A DNA stretch of 64,000 nt, taken from positions 1,922,001 through 1,986,000 of the forward strand of contig NZ_CP104011.1 in NCBI RefSeq assembly GCF_025133575.1, read 5' to 3'. Position 1 is the stretch's first letter, and each line of letters begins with the position of its first letter. The position numbers and the translations under genes are program-made. The notes under the pieces were generated by a model. That model did not search any database. It saw only the letters and a program-made list of their open reading frames with translations, and was not told the DNA's origin. Source of the DNA: Pseudomonas sp. GCEP-101. GTDB lineage: Bacteria; Pseudomonadota; Gammaproteobacteria; Pseudomonadales; Pseudomonadaceae. Below, piece by piece: positions 8,019-18,412 of the stretch.

Positions 8019-9149
8019 TCAGGCCACGTCCATCAACCCCGCATACACCTTCAGGTGATGATCGTCGTCCCCCAACTGGTGGCTGAGCATCACCAGGCGC
8101 TTGGCGTGATGCGCTAGCACGTATTCCCAGGTCATGCCGATGCCGCCGTGCAGCTGGATCGCCTGCTCGGCCACATAGCGCGCCGCGCGGGTGACGATGA
8201 ACTTGGCGGCGGCCAGGGTGCGGCTGCGCTCGGCACTGTCGGGCTGGTCAGCGACGCAGGCGGCGAGGATCGCCATGCTGGTGGCCTGCTCCAGCTCGCT
8301 GCGCATGTCCACCATGCGGTGCTGCAGCACCTGGAACTTGCCGATCGGCATGCCGAACTGCTTGCGCGTCTTCAGGTAGTCCAGGGTCAGCGCGCAGGCT
8401 TCCTGCAGGCTGCCCAGGGCTTCGGCGCATTGCGCGGCAATCGCCCTGCCCTGCTGATAACGCAGCGCCGGCAGCGCTTCGCCGGGCGTACCGATGGCCT
8501 CGCCGAGGGCGCCGTCGAGGAACAGTTCGCAGGCGCGCTGGCCGTCCACCGTCGGGTAATCGCGGCGGCTCACGCCGGCCCGTTGCGGGTCGATGACGAA
8601 CAGGCCGATGCCCGCCTCGTCCCGCGCATTGCCCGATACCCGCGCCGACACCAGGATCGCCGTGGCGCTCTGCCCGCCGATCACCACCGCCTTGCGCCCG
8701 CTGAGCCTCCAGCCGTCGCCGGCCTGCTCCGCGCGGGTCTGCACGTCATGCAGCTGGTAGTGGCTCTGCGGTTCTTCCAGCGCCACCGCGAGCTGCGCTT
8801 CGCCGCTGGCGATGCGTGGCAGCCAGTGATCCTTCTGCGCGTCGCTGCCCAGCTGGGCGATCAGCCCGCCGCCGTGCACCACCGACTGCAGGTAGGGCTC
8901 CAGGCACAGGCCACGGCCCAGCTCGGTGAGCACCAGCATGCTTTCCACGCCGCCGCCGAAGCCGCCATGGCTTTCCGGCAGCGACACCGAGGTCAGCCCC
9001 AGCTCGCCCAGCTGGCCCCAGAATTCGGCGCTATAGCCCAGCTCGGAACGGCTGAAGGCCTCGCGCTGGTCGAACGGGTATGCGTCGCGGACCAGGCGGG
9101 CCGCGGTGTCCTGCAGCATCTGCTGCTCTTCGCTCAGTTTGAAGTCCAT
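8019..9149 (-). CDS. acyl-CoA dehydrogenase, PimD-like (small subunit type)
   Basis: A 376-residue FAD enzyme forming the 2,3-double bond in acyl-CoA. Seen: N-terminal helical domain (MDFKLSEEQQMLQDTAARLV), the SLPESHGGFGGG segment, and the C-terminal RKQFGMPIGKFQVLQHRMVDM and AIQLHGGIGMTWEYVLAHHAKR. The short middle domain and this pairing with a larger dehydrogenase match the pimeloyl-CoA dehydrogenase small subunit (PimD). Third gene of the operon, 10 bp after its partner. Name by analogy; substrate not proven. Confidence 0.85.
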   Translation of the reverse strand: MDFKLSEEQQMLQDTAARLVRDAYPFDQREAFSRSELGYSAEFWGQLGELGLTSVSLPESHGGFGGGVESMLVLTELGRGLCLEPYLQSVVHGGGLIAQLGSDAQKDHWLPRIASGEAQLAVALEEPQSHYQLHDVQTRAEQAGDGWRLSGRKAVVIGGQSATAILVSARVSGNARDEAGIGLFVIDPQRAGVSRRDYPTVDGQRACELFLDGALGEAIGTPGEALPALRYQQGRAIAAQCAEALGSLQEACALTLDYLKTRKQFGMPIGKFQVLQHRMVDMRSELEQATSMAILAACVADQPDSAERSRTLAAAKFIVTRAARYVAEQAIQLHGGIGMTWEYVLAHHAKRLVMLSHQLGDDDHHLKVYAGLMDVA

Positions 9150-9159
9150 GGTCCTGGCC

Positions 9160-10350
9160 TCACAGCTCGAGAATCATCTTGGAGACGATGTTCTTCTGGA
9201 TTTCGTTGGAGCCGCCGAAGATCGACAGCTTGCGCAGGTTGAAGTACTGGCTCGCCGGCGCAGCCGAATAGTCGGCGTGCAGCGGCTCGGCGCCCAGCTC
9301 GAACTCGTCCTCGATGAAGGGCAAGGCGTAGGGGCCGAGCACCTTGCGCAGCAGGTGGCTGATCGCCTGGCGGATCTCCGTGCCCTTGACCTTGAGGATC
9401 GAGCTTTCCGCACCCGGCACGCCGCCCTCGCGGGCGGCGGCGAGGATGCGCAGGGTGCTCATCTCGATGGCCATCAGCTGCATCTCCACCTCCGCCACCT
9501 GGGCACGGAACAGCGGATCGTCGAGCATCGGCTTGCCGTCGCACAGCTCACGGCGGGCGACCTGCTTGAGGTGCGCGAGCACCGCCTTGGACGCACCGAT
9601 GCCGGCCAGCCCGGTGCGCTCGTAGGTCAGCAGGTACTTGGCGCAGGTCCAGCCTTCGTTCTCGCGGCCGACCAGGTTTTCCACCGGCACGCGCACGTTG
9701 TCGAAGAACACCTCGTTGACCTCGTGCTCGCCGTCCAGGGTGATGATCGGGCGCACGGTGATGCCGGGGGATTTCATGTCGATCAGCAGGAAGCTGATGC
9801 CGCGCTGCTGCTGCGCCTCGGGATCGGTGCGCACCAGGCAGAAGATCCAGTCGGCATGCTGGCCGAGGGTGGTCCAGGTCTTCTGGCCGTTCACCACGTA
9901 GTGGTCGCCGTCGCGCACGGCGCGGGTCTTGAGCGACGCGAGGTCGGAACCGGCGGCGGGCTCGGAGTAGCCCTGGCACCACCAGTCGGTGCCGTCGAGG
10001 ATGCGCGGCAGGTAGTGCGCCTGCTGTTCGGGCGTGCCGAACTTGATGATCACCGGGGCGACCATGTTGACGCCGAAGGGGATGGTGCGTGGCGCGCCGA
10101 AGGCGGCGCATTCCTCCTCGAAGATGTGCTTCTGCACGGCGTTCCAGCCGGTGCCTCCGAAGGCTTCCGGCCAGTGCGTGGCGTACCAGCCCTGCTCGGC
10201 GAGCACGCGCTGCCAGCGCTGGTGGTCCGCCTTGTTCAGGTGTTTGCCCAGGCGCACCTTGGTGGCGATGTCCGTGGGCAGCTTGGTTTCCAGGAAGTGG
10301 CGGACTTCATCGCGAAACGCCAGTTCGTCGGGGGTGAAATGGATGTCCAT
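9160..10350 (-). CDS. acyl-CoA dehydrogenase, PimC-like (large subunit type)
   Basis: A 396-residue acyl-CoA dehydrogenase. Motifs: PEAFGGTGWNAVQKHIFEEE, WWCQGYSEPAAGSDLASL (flavin and substrate side), VNGQKTWTTLGQHADW, and the C-terminal FNLRKLSIFGGSNEIQKNI. It resembles the PimC large subunit. ATG 10350 (MDIHFTPDELAF) has AGGA 7 nt upstream; the frame is open to 10494 without conserved residues. It lies between the FadB-like gene and the PimD-like gene with 10-bp gaps, so the two dehydrogenases probably form a heteromer. Confidence 0.88.
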   Translation of the reverse strand: MDIHFTPDELAFRDEVRHFLETKLPTDIATKVRLGKHLNKADHQRWQRVLAEQGWYATHWPEAFGGTGWNAVQKHIFEEECAAFGAPRTIPFGVNMVAPVIIKFGTPEQQAHYLPRILDGTDWWCQGYSEPAAGSDLASLKTRAVRDGDHYVVNGQKTWTTLGQHADWIFCLVRTDPEAQQQRGISFLLIDMKSPGITVRPIITLDGEHEVNEVFFDNVRVPVENLVGRENEGWTCAKYLLTYERTGLAGIGASKAVLAHLKQVARRELCDGKPMLDDPLFRAQVAEVEMQLMAIEMSTLRILAAAREGGVPGAESSILKVKGTEIRQAISHLLRKVLGPYALPFIEDEFELGAEPLHADYSAAPASQYFNLRKLSIFGGSNEIQKNIVSKMILEL

Positions 10351-10360
10351 GGCAGGTCCT

Positions 10361-12454
<2,094 letters not shown>

Positions 12455-12495
12455 GCTGGACTCCGTTTGGCTTTTGTTATCACGGAATTGTTTAA

Positions 12496-12520
12496 CGGAA
12501 TGTTGTTCCGCTGTGCAGAA
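12496..12520. promoter_or_regulatory. candidate IclR operator in front of the FadB-like operon
   Basis: TTCCGCTGTGCAGAA (12506-12520) is an imperfect palindrome whose complement shares a 17-base core with the site at 6509-6523. It overlaps a second palindrome, CGGAATGTTGTTCCG (12496-12510). It lies 52-66 bp upstream of the start codon at 12454. The shared site suggests both catabolic operons answer to the same regulator. Confidence 0.5.
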
Positions 12521-12558
12521 TACGGTGTTGTTTTTTTATTGTCGAGTGTGCCGGGTGC

Positions 12559-12636
12559 TGTAGGAGCGAGCTTGCTCGCGAAGGGATTTCCCGAGGCTTC
12601 AGTCTCAAGCGGTTCGCGAGCAAGCTCGCTCCTACA
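12559..12636. repeat. REP inverted pair
   Basis: Two facing copies of the GGAGCGAGCTTGCTCGCGAA core about 30 bp apart, between the promoter of the FadB-like operon and the DUF1329 terminator. It is followed by a G-rich CTCTCGCGGGGGAAGGGTGA tract. Confidence 0.85.
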
Positions 12637-12715
12637 ACGTATTCCCAGGGCCGGCCCTCTCGCGGGGGAAGGGTGAGGGGAAGCTCTGGCGTGGATCGCC
12701 CAGCCGTCGCCCGGC

Positions 12716-12753
12716 AAAAACAAAAACGCCCCCTCCGGATTCCGAAGGGGGCG
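12716..12753 (-). terminator. Rho-independent terminator of the DUF1302-DUF1329 operon
   Basis: On the minus strand a GC-rich stem CGCCCCCT/AGGGGGCG (12727-12753) is followed by TTTTTGTTTTT. A second strong hairpin, GCCCCGGCT/AGCCGGGGC (12759-12782), lies between it and the stop codon at 12798. Confidence 0.85.
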
Positions 12754-12797
12754 CAAGTGCCCCGGCTACGCCCAGCCGGGGCCAGGGAGCGGTCGTC

Positions 12798-14132
12798 TTA
12801 CTTGGCCCAGCGGCGCAGGTCGGACGGGGTGTAGTCATTCATCTTCGCGTGCTGCCCGGTCTTCATGCCGGCGTTCTCCTCGGTCATCAGGCCGTTGACG
12901 AAGTAGCGCCCGCTGATCAGGTCGTACGCGGCGGCCAGCGCCTCGAAGGTGAACTGCTTGTCGTAGTACGGCATGGCGTGGGACTGGTAGTTGCGCCACA
13001 GCTCGCCACGGCTGTCGTACAGCTCGCCGAGGAGGATGTTCCAGCTGTCCTCGTCGAGGTAGTAGCGGCGCTTGCTGTAGACGTGGCGCGCACCTGGCTT
13101 GAGGGTCGCTTCCACCACCCAGACGCGGTGCTTCTCGAAGCGCGCGAGATCCGGGTTGATGTGGCCGGTCTTGAGGATGTCGGCGTATTTCACCGAACGG
13201 TCGTACAGGCGGAAGCTGTTGTACGGCACGAACAGTTCCTGCTTGCCCACCAGCTTCCAGTCGTAGCGATCCGGCGCGCCGTTGAAGCCGTCGAGGCTGT
13301 CGGCGGTGACCATGCCGTCGCTGTAGCGGGCGCTGTTGTCGTAGGCGATCAGCGGGGCGCGGCGCACACGGCGTTGGCCGGGGATGTACTGCCATGCCGC
13401 GCGCGGTTCGGCCACCTGGTCCATCGGCTCGTGGGTGAGTACCGCCTCGCCGGACAGGCGCGCCGGTTCCAGCACGCGGGTCTTGAACATGTAGAGCAGG
13501 TTGGCGCCCTGCGGCAGGTCGTCGATGGTTTCGGCGTAGTTCATGTCGGTCTGCGAGCGGACCAGGCTGTAGACGCCGTTTTCCTTGACGTTGGCCGAGC
13601 TGAAGGTGCGCTCGATGCTGCCGCCGCGGTAGCGGGTGATGTGGTTCCAGATCGCTTCGACGCCTTGCTTGGGCATCGGGAACGGCACGCCGCGCTGGTA
13701 GTTCAGGACGCCGTTGCCGCCGTCGGCGAGCTTGGCGTTGCTGGCGTTGTCGCGGGTGGCGGCGTAGATCGCGTCGGGCAACCGTGCGCTGCGGTGGCTG
13801 GGGTAGACGTTGATCTTGTAGGTGTTGGGGTAGCGCTTGAGCATCGCCTGCTCGCCGGGGCTCAGCCACTGGCTGTACTGCCCGACGTTGGCCGGCGTGA
13901 TGGTGAACAGCGGTTTTTCGGCGGCGTAGGGGTTGGCATAGCCGCCCTTGGCGTCGACCTGCCCCGCCGTGGGCGGCAGGCCGCCGTCCCAGGCGGGAAT
14001 GCTGCCGTCGGCGTTGCCGGCCTTTTCGCCGCCTACCGGCGTCAGGCCGGCGCCCAGATCGGCGGCGTGGAGGTGGGTGCAGAGTGCCAGACCCATGGCC
14101 AGGGCCAGGGTGGAGATTTTTCCAAGTTGCAT
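12798..14132 (-). CDS. DUF1329 exported protein (outer-membrane-lipoprotein-sorting-like)
   Basis: A 444-residue protein with a signal peptide (KISTLALAMGLALCTHLHAA) followed by the typical DUF1329 start GLTPVGGEKAGNADGSIPAW and the C-terminal YYDKQFTFEALAAAYDLISG. DUF1329 proteins are LolB/LolA-like beta-barrel-fold periplasmic proteins found beside DUF1302 in many pseudomonads, usually near fatty-acid, terpene or aromatic catabolism genes; the function is unproven. The continuous frame runs on upstream into the DUF1302 gene, but ATG 14132 is the only start giving a signal peptide. It lies 11 bp after the DUF1302 stop in the same operon. Confidence 0.88.
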   Translation of the reverse strand: MQLGKISTLALAMGLALCTHLHAADLGAGLTPVGGEKAGNADGSIPAWDGGLPPTAGQVDAKGGYANPYAAEKPLFTITPANVGQYSQWLSPGEQAMLKRYPNTYKINVYPSHRSARLPDAIYAATRDNASNAKLADGGNGVLNYQRGVPFPMPKQGVEAIWNHITRYRGGSIERTFSSANVKENGVYSLVRSQTDMNYAETIDDLPQGANLLYMFKTRVLEPARLSGEAVLTHEPMDQVAEPRAAWQYIPGQRRVRRAPLIAYDNSARYSDGMVTADSLDGFNGAPDRYDWKLVGKQELFVPYNSFRLYDRSVKYADILKTGHINPDLARFEKHRVWVVEATLKPGARHVYSKRRYYLDEDSWNILLGELYDSRGELWRNYQSHAMPYYDKQFTFEALAAAYDLISGRYFVNGLMTEENAGMKTGQHAKMNDYTPSDLRRWAK

Positions 14133-14143
14133 GGTGCGGTTCC

Positions 14144-15973
14144 TCAGAAGTCGACCTTGGCGCTGACGCTGTAGAAGTCGCGGTCGTCGAGCGTGCTGTA
14201 CTTGTTGCTGCCGAAGAAGTTGTTGTAACCGAACTCCAGGCTGTAATCGTTCAGGTAGCTGAAGGCCAGCGACAGGCCCACGGCCTTCTGCCCTTCCTGG
14301 AACGGGCCGCCCGGGTCGTAGGAGTAGCCCTCCACGTCGTGGCGGAAGTTCACCGACGGCAGCATGTTCACGCCCGGCAGCACATCGCTGTATTCCAGGC
14401 CCGCGCGCAGGCGGTAGCCCCAGGACCAGGGCGTGGTGAAGCCATCGTCGGTGCAGTAGCGGTTGGTCACGCCGCTGGCGACGGTGTTGCATTTCGCACC
14501 GCTGAGCGGGGCGCTGCGGCCGAAGGCGGCGTTGCGTCCCAGGCGCTCGTCCCCGACATCGCCCACGTGCACCACGCCGGCTTCGCCGAGCAGGGTCAGG
14601 CGGGTGGCGCCGAGCACGTTGTCGATGATCTGGGTGGCGGAGGTGGTCATCTGCCAGACCGGCTTGCGCTCCCAGCCATCCAGGGTCTTGCCGGTGGTGG
14701 AGGCGTTGGCCGGTACGTCGGTGATGGCTGAACTGCCGCCGGGGCCGGTGATCATCGCCACGTTCATGTCCGGGCCGTTGAGGGCCACCGGCATGTTCGG
14801 GCGGTAGCTCAGCTCGGCCGCCAGGGACGTACCCCAGCCGGGCAGCGCGCCGTTGATGCTCAGGCCGTAGAGGTGGATGTCCTCGGGGAAGGCGGCGGCG
14901 TACACCGGCCCCTGCACGTGGCCGATGGGGAAGTTGCCGGGCTTGCTGACGTCCCGTGCGGTAAGTTGCAGGTAGGGCAGGCGGGCGTGGTAGTTCACGT
15001 AGTAGAAGGCCGCTTCGGCATCGTTCAGCGAACTGATCAGGGTGCGCAGGGCGAGGCCCCACTGGCCCTGGTCTGACGGGTCCTGGTCGTCGCCGTGGCG
15101 GACGTAGAGGCCGCCGGCCTGCATCTGCGCATCGGTCTGCACCTGGCTCAGGTACAGGGGCCCGCAACCGGGCTGGATGGCATCGCTGGTGGCGAAGAAG
15201 GTGCCGCAGCCATCGAGCACGCTGGGCCGCCAGTTGTACTGGTAGAAACCTTCCAGGTTCACCTTGTCGGTCAGGCCAAGGTTGAAGGAGAGCATCTCCA
15301 CCGGCAGCTGGCCTTCCTTGATGTCCACCCCTGGCTTGTTGAAGGCGCTGTAGTCCAGCGGGTTGATCACGTTGATGCCGTTCTGGATCAGGATCGACTC
15401 GCCCCAGGACAGCACCTGCTTGCCGAGCTTGACGTTCAGCGGGCGCTCGGCGACGTCGAAGTCCTTCCACACGTAGGCGTCGAGGGTATCGAAGCCATGG
15501 AAGCGCGCCAGCTTCGGCCAGCCGCTGTCATCGAAGTCCTTGAAGCGGCCGTCGGCGGTCTCGTAGGCGTGGTCGTACCAGTACTTGAAGCGAACGAACG
15601 CGCCCTGCCCCTGGCCGTCCAGGCTGAAGTCGGTGAGCCCCTTGAACATCTGCGAGATGGGGTCGCCCTTCTTGAAGTTCAGGCGGTTGTCGTCGGCGCT
15701 GACGCTGGTGCCGTCGGCATTGGTGATGTGCTGCGCCTGGATGGCGTTGGCATGGGTCATCATATGCCGGTTCGGGTCCGCCGCGGACCAGCTGGCGCCC
15801 AGGCTCAGCGTGGTCTTGGTGGACAGGCTCCAGTCGTCGTTGAGTTCGAAACTGGTCGCGCCCGCCTGACTGGCGCAGCCCGCCGCGAGGGCAAGCAGGA
15901 GAGGTGTGGAAATGCAGTGTTGGCGCCGCCCCGCGGACGTAATGGGGGCGGAGGCCGGATGGATTCTTGTCAT
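14144..15973 (-). CDS. DUF1302 outer-membrane protein
   Basis: A 609-residue exported protein with an N-terminal signal ending near GATSFELNDDWSL. It has the alternating, aromatic-rich character of an outer-membrane beta-barrel (FNLGLTDKVNLEGFYQYNWRP; C-terminal FYSVSAKVDF, ending in Phe as barrel proteins do). DUF1302 proteins are predicted porin-like barrels, probably for hydrophobic substrates. The signal region has an extended charged N-terminus (MTRIHPASAPITSAGRRQ), so the true start could be internal. First gene of the DUF1302-DUF1329 operon. Its position next to the pim-like beta-oxidation genes suggests uptake of the same hydrophobic acids (inference). Confidence 0.87.
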   Translation of the reverse strand: MTRIHPASAPITSAGRRQHCISTPLLLALAAGCASQAGATSFELNDDWSLSTKTTLSLGASWSAADPNRHMMTHANAIQAQHITNADGTSVSADDNRLNFKKGDPISQMFKGLTDFSLDGQGQGAFVRFKYWYDHAYETADGRFKDFDDSGWPKLARFHGFDTLDAYVWKDFDVAERPLNVKLGKQVLSWGESILIQNGINVINPLDYSAFNKPGVDIKEGQLPVEMLSFNLGLTDKVNLEGFYQYNWRPSVLDGCGTFFATSDAIQPGCGPLYLSQVQTDAQMQAGGLYVRHGDDQDPSDQGQWGLALRTLISSLNDAEAAFYYVNYHARLPYLQLTARDVSKPGNFPIGHVQGPVYAAAFPEDIHLYGLSINGALPGWGTSLAAELSYRPNMPVALNGPDMNVAMITGPGGSSAITDVPANASTTGKTLDGWERKPVWQMTTSATQIIDNVLGATRLTLLGEAGVVHVGDVGDERLGRNAAFGRSAPLSGAKCNTVASGVTNRYCTDDGFTTPWSWGYRLRAGLEYSDVLPGVNMLPSVNFRHDVEGYSYDPGGPFQEGQKAVGLSLAFSYLNDYSLEFGYNNFFGSNKYSTLDDRDFYSVSAKVDF

Positions 15974-16081
15974 TATTGGCTCCGGATGGGATATACCGCG
16001 GAGCTACCATGACCGGCGCTGGCTGGGAGGCCCCAAGCACAGGCCGACAAAATCCGATCATCCCGCTGACGGGGCGGGTAA

Positions 16082-16921
16082 TCAGAAATGTCCGAGACGG
16101 AACTGCTTGGGGGTGATGCCGAAGCGCTTGCGGAACGCGCGGATGAAATTGCCGCTCTGGCGGTAGCCGATCCGCTCGGCGATGCGCTCGATGGGTTGGT
16201 CCGAGGAGCGCAGCCAGATGCGTGCCAGGCTCAGGCCGTCGCCGTCGGTGCTTTCCCGCGCGCCCAGCCACTGGCCGCGCAGGCTCTGGTAGAGAAATTC
16301 GTTGGCGCCCACCAGAGGCGCTTGCAGCAATGACGAGGGCAGCGTCAGGCAGGGCGCTGGCGTGAGGCGCCAGGGCACCCGCCACTCATCGAGCACGGCG
16401 CCGCAGCGTTGCTGGGCGACGATCCCGGCGTCGATGAACACTACTGCCGGCGCCTGGCCGACGCGCCGGGCGATGTTGCGGATCAGCGTCAGCAGCGCGG
16501 CATCGAGGCCGAAGTGGTGCAGGTCGTGTTGCACCAGCTGCAGTGTCAGGCGAGCGCGGGCGCCGTCGTCGTGCAGCTGCGCTTCCACGCAGTTGGTCAC
16601 CGAGGGCAGGTGCTCGCAGAAGGCGGCCAGGCTGGCGCCGAGCGTGGGCGCCGAGTCGAGCAGGATATTGAGCCCCTGCAAGCAGTGCGTGGACAGGCCG
16701 TTGACCAACTCGCAGCCGAACTGCGGGTTGCCGCTGGCCCGTTCGCACTCGCTCCACAGCCGCTCCACCTGCCCTGCCGGAATCCGTGCGCGGTGGTCCA
16801 GCAGCAGCGCTTCGGCGATGCCCGCGCGGCGGCGCAGCTCCGCCGGGCACAGGCCCAGGTGGGCGGCGTGCAACAGGATGGTGCTGGCGAAGGCGCTGGA
16901 AGCGAACAGCAGGGACGACAT
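16082..16921 (-). CDS. AraC-like regulator with only one recognisable helix-turn-helix
   Basis: 279 residues, about 60 fewer than the OruR/ArgR-like AraC group it resembles. The N-terminal ligand-type domain is present (GIAEALLLDHRARIPAGQVERLW, LNILLDSAPTLGASLAAFCEHLP). The C-terminal AraC helix-turn-helix is also present (DQPIERIAERIGYRQSGNFIRAFRKR, then FGITPKQFR). Between residue 200 and about 235, where the first helix-turn-helix and linker helix should be, there is only a short segment (ANEFLYQSLRGQWLGARESTDGDG). No frameshift is visible. It lies upstream of, and on the same strand as, the DUF1302 operon and is divergent from the next LysR gene. Confidence 0.82.
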   Translation of the reverse strand: MSSLLFASSAFASTILLHAAHLGLCPAELRRRAGIAEALLLDHRARIPAGQVERLWSECERASGNPQFGCELVNGLSTHCLQGLNILLDSAPTLGASLAAFCEHLPSVTNCVEAQLHDDGARARLTLQLVQHDLHHFGLDAALLTLIRNIARRVGQAPAVVFIDAGIVAQQRCGAVLDEWRVPWRLTPAPCLTLPSSLLQAPLVGANEFLYQSLRGQWLGARESTDGDGLSLARIWLRSSDQPIERIAERIGYRQSGNFIRAFRKRFGITPKQFRLGHF

Positions 16922-17005
16922 GGCAGCGGACCGGTGAAAGGACCGGTTTACTACATCAGCTTGCTCTGCTATCCATCAAATTCATTTATCTCAACACTTT
17001 GATGC

Positions 17006-17944
17006 ATGGAGCGCATGGTGGAGCTGAGACAACTGCGTCATCTCATCGCCCTGGCGGATTTCCGCAACTTCCAGCGCGCCGCCGATACCGTGGGGCTGAG
17101 CCAGTCAGCCCTGAGCCGCAGTATCCAGGCGCTGGAACGCGAGCTGAACTGCGAGCTGGTGGATCGCCAGAGCCGGGAATTCCGTTTCACCGGACAAGGC
17201 GAGCTGGTGCTGCAGCACGCTCGCCGCCTGGTGGCCGGCAGCCGTTCGCTGCGCAACGAGCTGGAGCAGTTCAACGGCCTGAATGCCGGCGAGCTGCGTT
17301 TCGGCTGCGGGCCCTACCCGGCGCAACTGCTGGTGCCGGAGGCGATGGCCGATTTCATTCGCGCGCACCCGGCCATCAACGTCGGATTCCTCATGGGCGA
17401 CTGGGAACAGATGGCCCAGTTGCTCAAGGAAGAGCAGGTGGAGTTCTTCGTCGGCGACGCCCGGGAATTCGCCGGCAATCCGGACTACCAGGTCGACTGG
17501 ATGGAGTTCCGGCCGGGGCGCTTCTTTTGCCGCGCCGGCCATCCCCTGGCGGCGCGCTCGGCGCTGAGGCTGGCGGACCTGCTCGATTATCCGCGGGTGG
17601 GCACGCGCATTCCGCCACCGTTGCGCAAGGTGCTGGCCGAGGTCATCGGCGAGCGCGATTTCCACATGAACGTCGAGTGCGCGCAGTTCGCGGCCATCCT
17701 GCACATCGTCGCGCGCTCCGACGCGGTGGGGCTGGCGGCGGTGGAGGCGCTGCATGCGCCGGTGCAGCGCGGGGAGGTGGCGTTGCTGAGGATCGGCGAC
17801 ATTCCGCAGGATCGTCCGGAACTGCGGCTGCACTACGGCATCGTCAGCCGCGCCGGTTTCGCTCTGTCGCCCGCGGCGCAGGCGATGATCGAGGCCATCC
17901 ACGCGGCGGACCAGCGCTTGCCGCGCGGGGCCGCGGTGCGCTGA
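17006..17944 (+). CDS. LysR-family transcriptional regulator
   Basis: A 312-residue LTTR with a winged helix-turn-helix at the N-terminus (ELRQLRHLIALADFRNFQRAADTVGLSQSALSRSIQALE) and a periplasmic-binding-protein-like effector domain (LRFGCGPYPAQLLVPEAMADF). Three starts are possible: ATG 17006, ATG 17015 or GTG 17018; GTG 17018 has the best-spaced GGAG (17008-17011). It is divergent from the AraC-like gene, with 84 bp between. The target is unknown. Confidence 0.87.
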   Translation: MERMVELRQLRHLIALADFRNFQRAADTVGLSQSALSRSIQALERELNCELVDRQSREFRFTGQGELVLQHARRLVAGSRSLRNELEQFNGLNAGELRFGCGPYPAQLLVPEAMADFIRAHPAINVGFLMGDWEQMAQLLKEEQVEFFVGDAREFAGNPDYQVDWMEFRPGRFFCRAGHPLAARSALRLADLLDYPRVGTRIPPPLRKVLAEVIGERDFHMNVECAQFAAILHIVARSDAVGLAAVEALHAPVQRGEVALLRIGDIPQDRPELRLHYGIVSRAGFALSPAAQAMIEAIHAADQRLPRGAAVR

Positions 17945-17953
17945 GAGGTATTG

Positions 17954-18026
17954 CGTAGGAGCGGACTTCGTCCGCGATGGGTTTTCAGCGCGCCGGACGC
18001 CGATCGCGGACGCAGTCCGCTCCTAA
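17954..18026. repeat. REP-variant inverted pair (GGACTTCGTCC type)
   Basis: GTAGGAGCGGACTTCGTCCG at 17954 faces a complementary copy near 18002-18026 whose loop is changed (GGACGCAGTCC). It lies between convergent genes and may serve as a shared transcript end. Confidence 0.75.
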
Positions 18027-18072
18027 CGGATTGTCGTGTCGGGGCCGCCCTCTCCCCCGCCCTCACTGAGAC

Positions 18073-18357
18073 TCAGGGCTTCTGGGTGGCGCCCGCGACC
18101 AGCAGGTCGCCGTGCAGCTCGCAGTAGCACTCGTCGTTCCAGCCGTAGTGCGGATCGCGGCAGATCGAATGGCGCACCGGGCCGCTGGTGCCCGGCTTGC
18201 GGGTCTTCAGGCTATGGCGCAGGGCGGCGTAGATCGAGCCGGGCTGCGGCCAGTCGGTGCGCACCGGGCCTTCGCCCAGTTGGTTGCCGGCACGCAGCTC
18301 CGCTTGCAGGATGGCGTCGAGTTCCGGGCAAAGGCTGGCGCTGGGCTGTGATCGCAT
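18073..18357 (-). CDS. small conserved hypothetical protein, Cys/His/Trp-rich tail
   Basis: 94 residues from ATG 18357 (MRSQPSASLCPELDAILQAELRAGNQLGEG). The N-terminal helix ELDAILQAELRAGN and the tail DPHYGWNDECYCELHGDLLVA recall a small pseudomonad family of unknown function. The C-terminal C-x-C plus two His could bind a metal (inference). An in-frame upstream ATG at 18387 adds ten Pro-rich residues. It stands alone between convergent and same-strand regulators. Confidence 0.65.
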   Translation of the reverse strand: MRSQPSASLCPELDAILQAELRAGNQLGEGPVRTDWPQPGSIYAALRHSLKTRKPGTSGPVRHSICRDPHYGWNDECYCELHGDLLVAGATQKP

Positions 18358-18412
18358 GGCGTTTCCGTATGGCGGGGGCAAGTGCAATGCCCACCATTAT
18401 CCATGCGGACGG

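Noticed and set aside
12798-15470. An 890-codon minus-strand frame as one protein
   Set aside because: The DUF1329 protein begins at ATG 14132 with a signal peptide; the part upstream is an out-of-frame reading of the DUF1302 gene.
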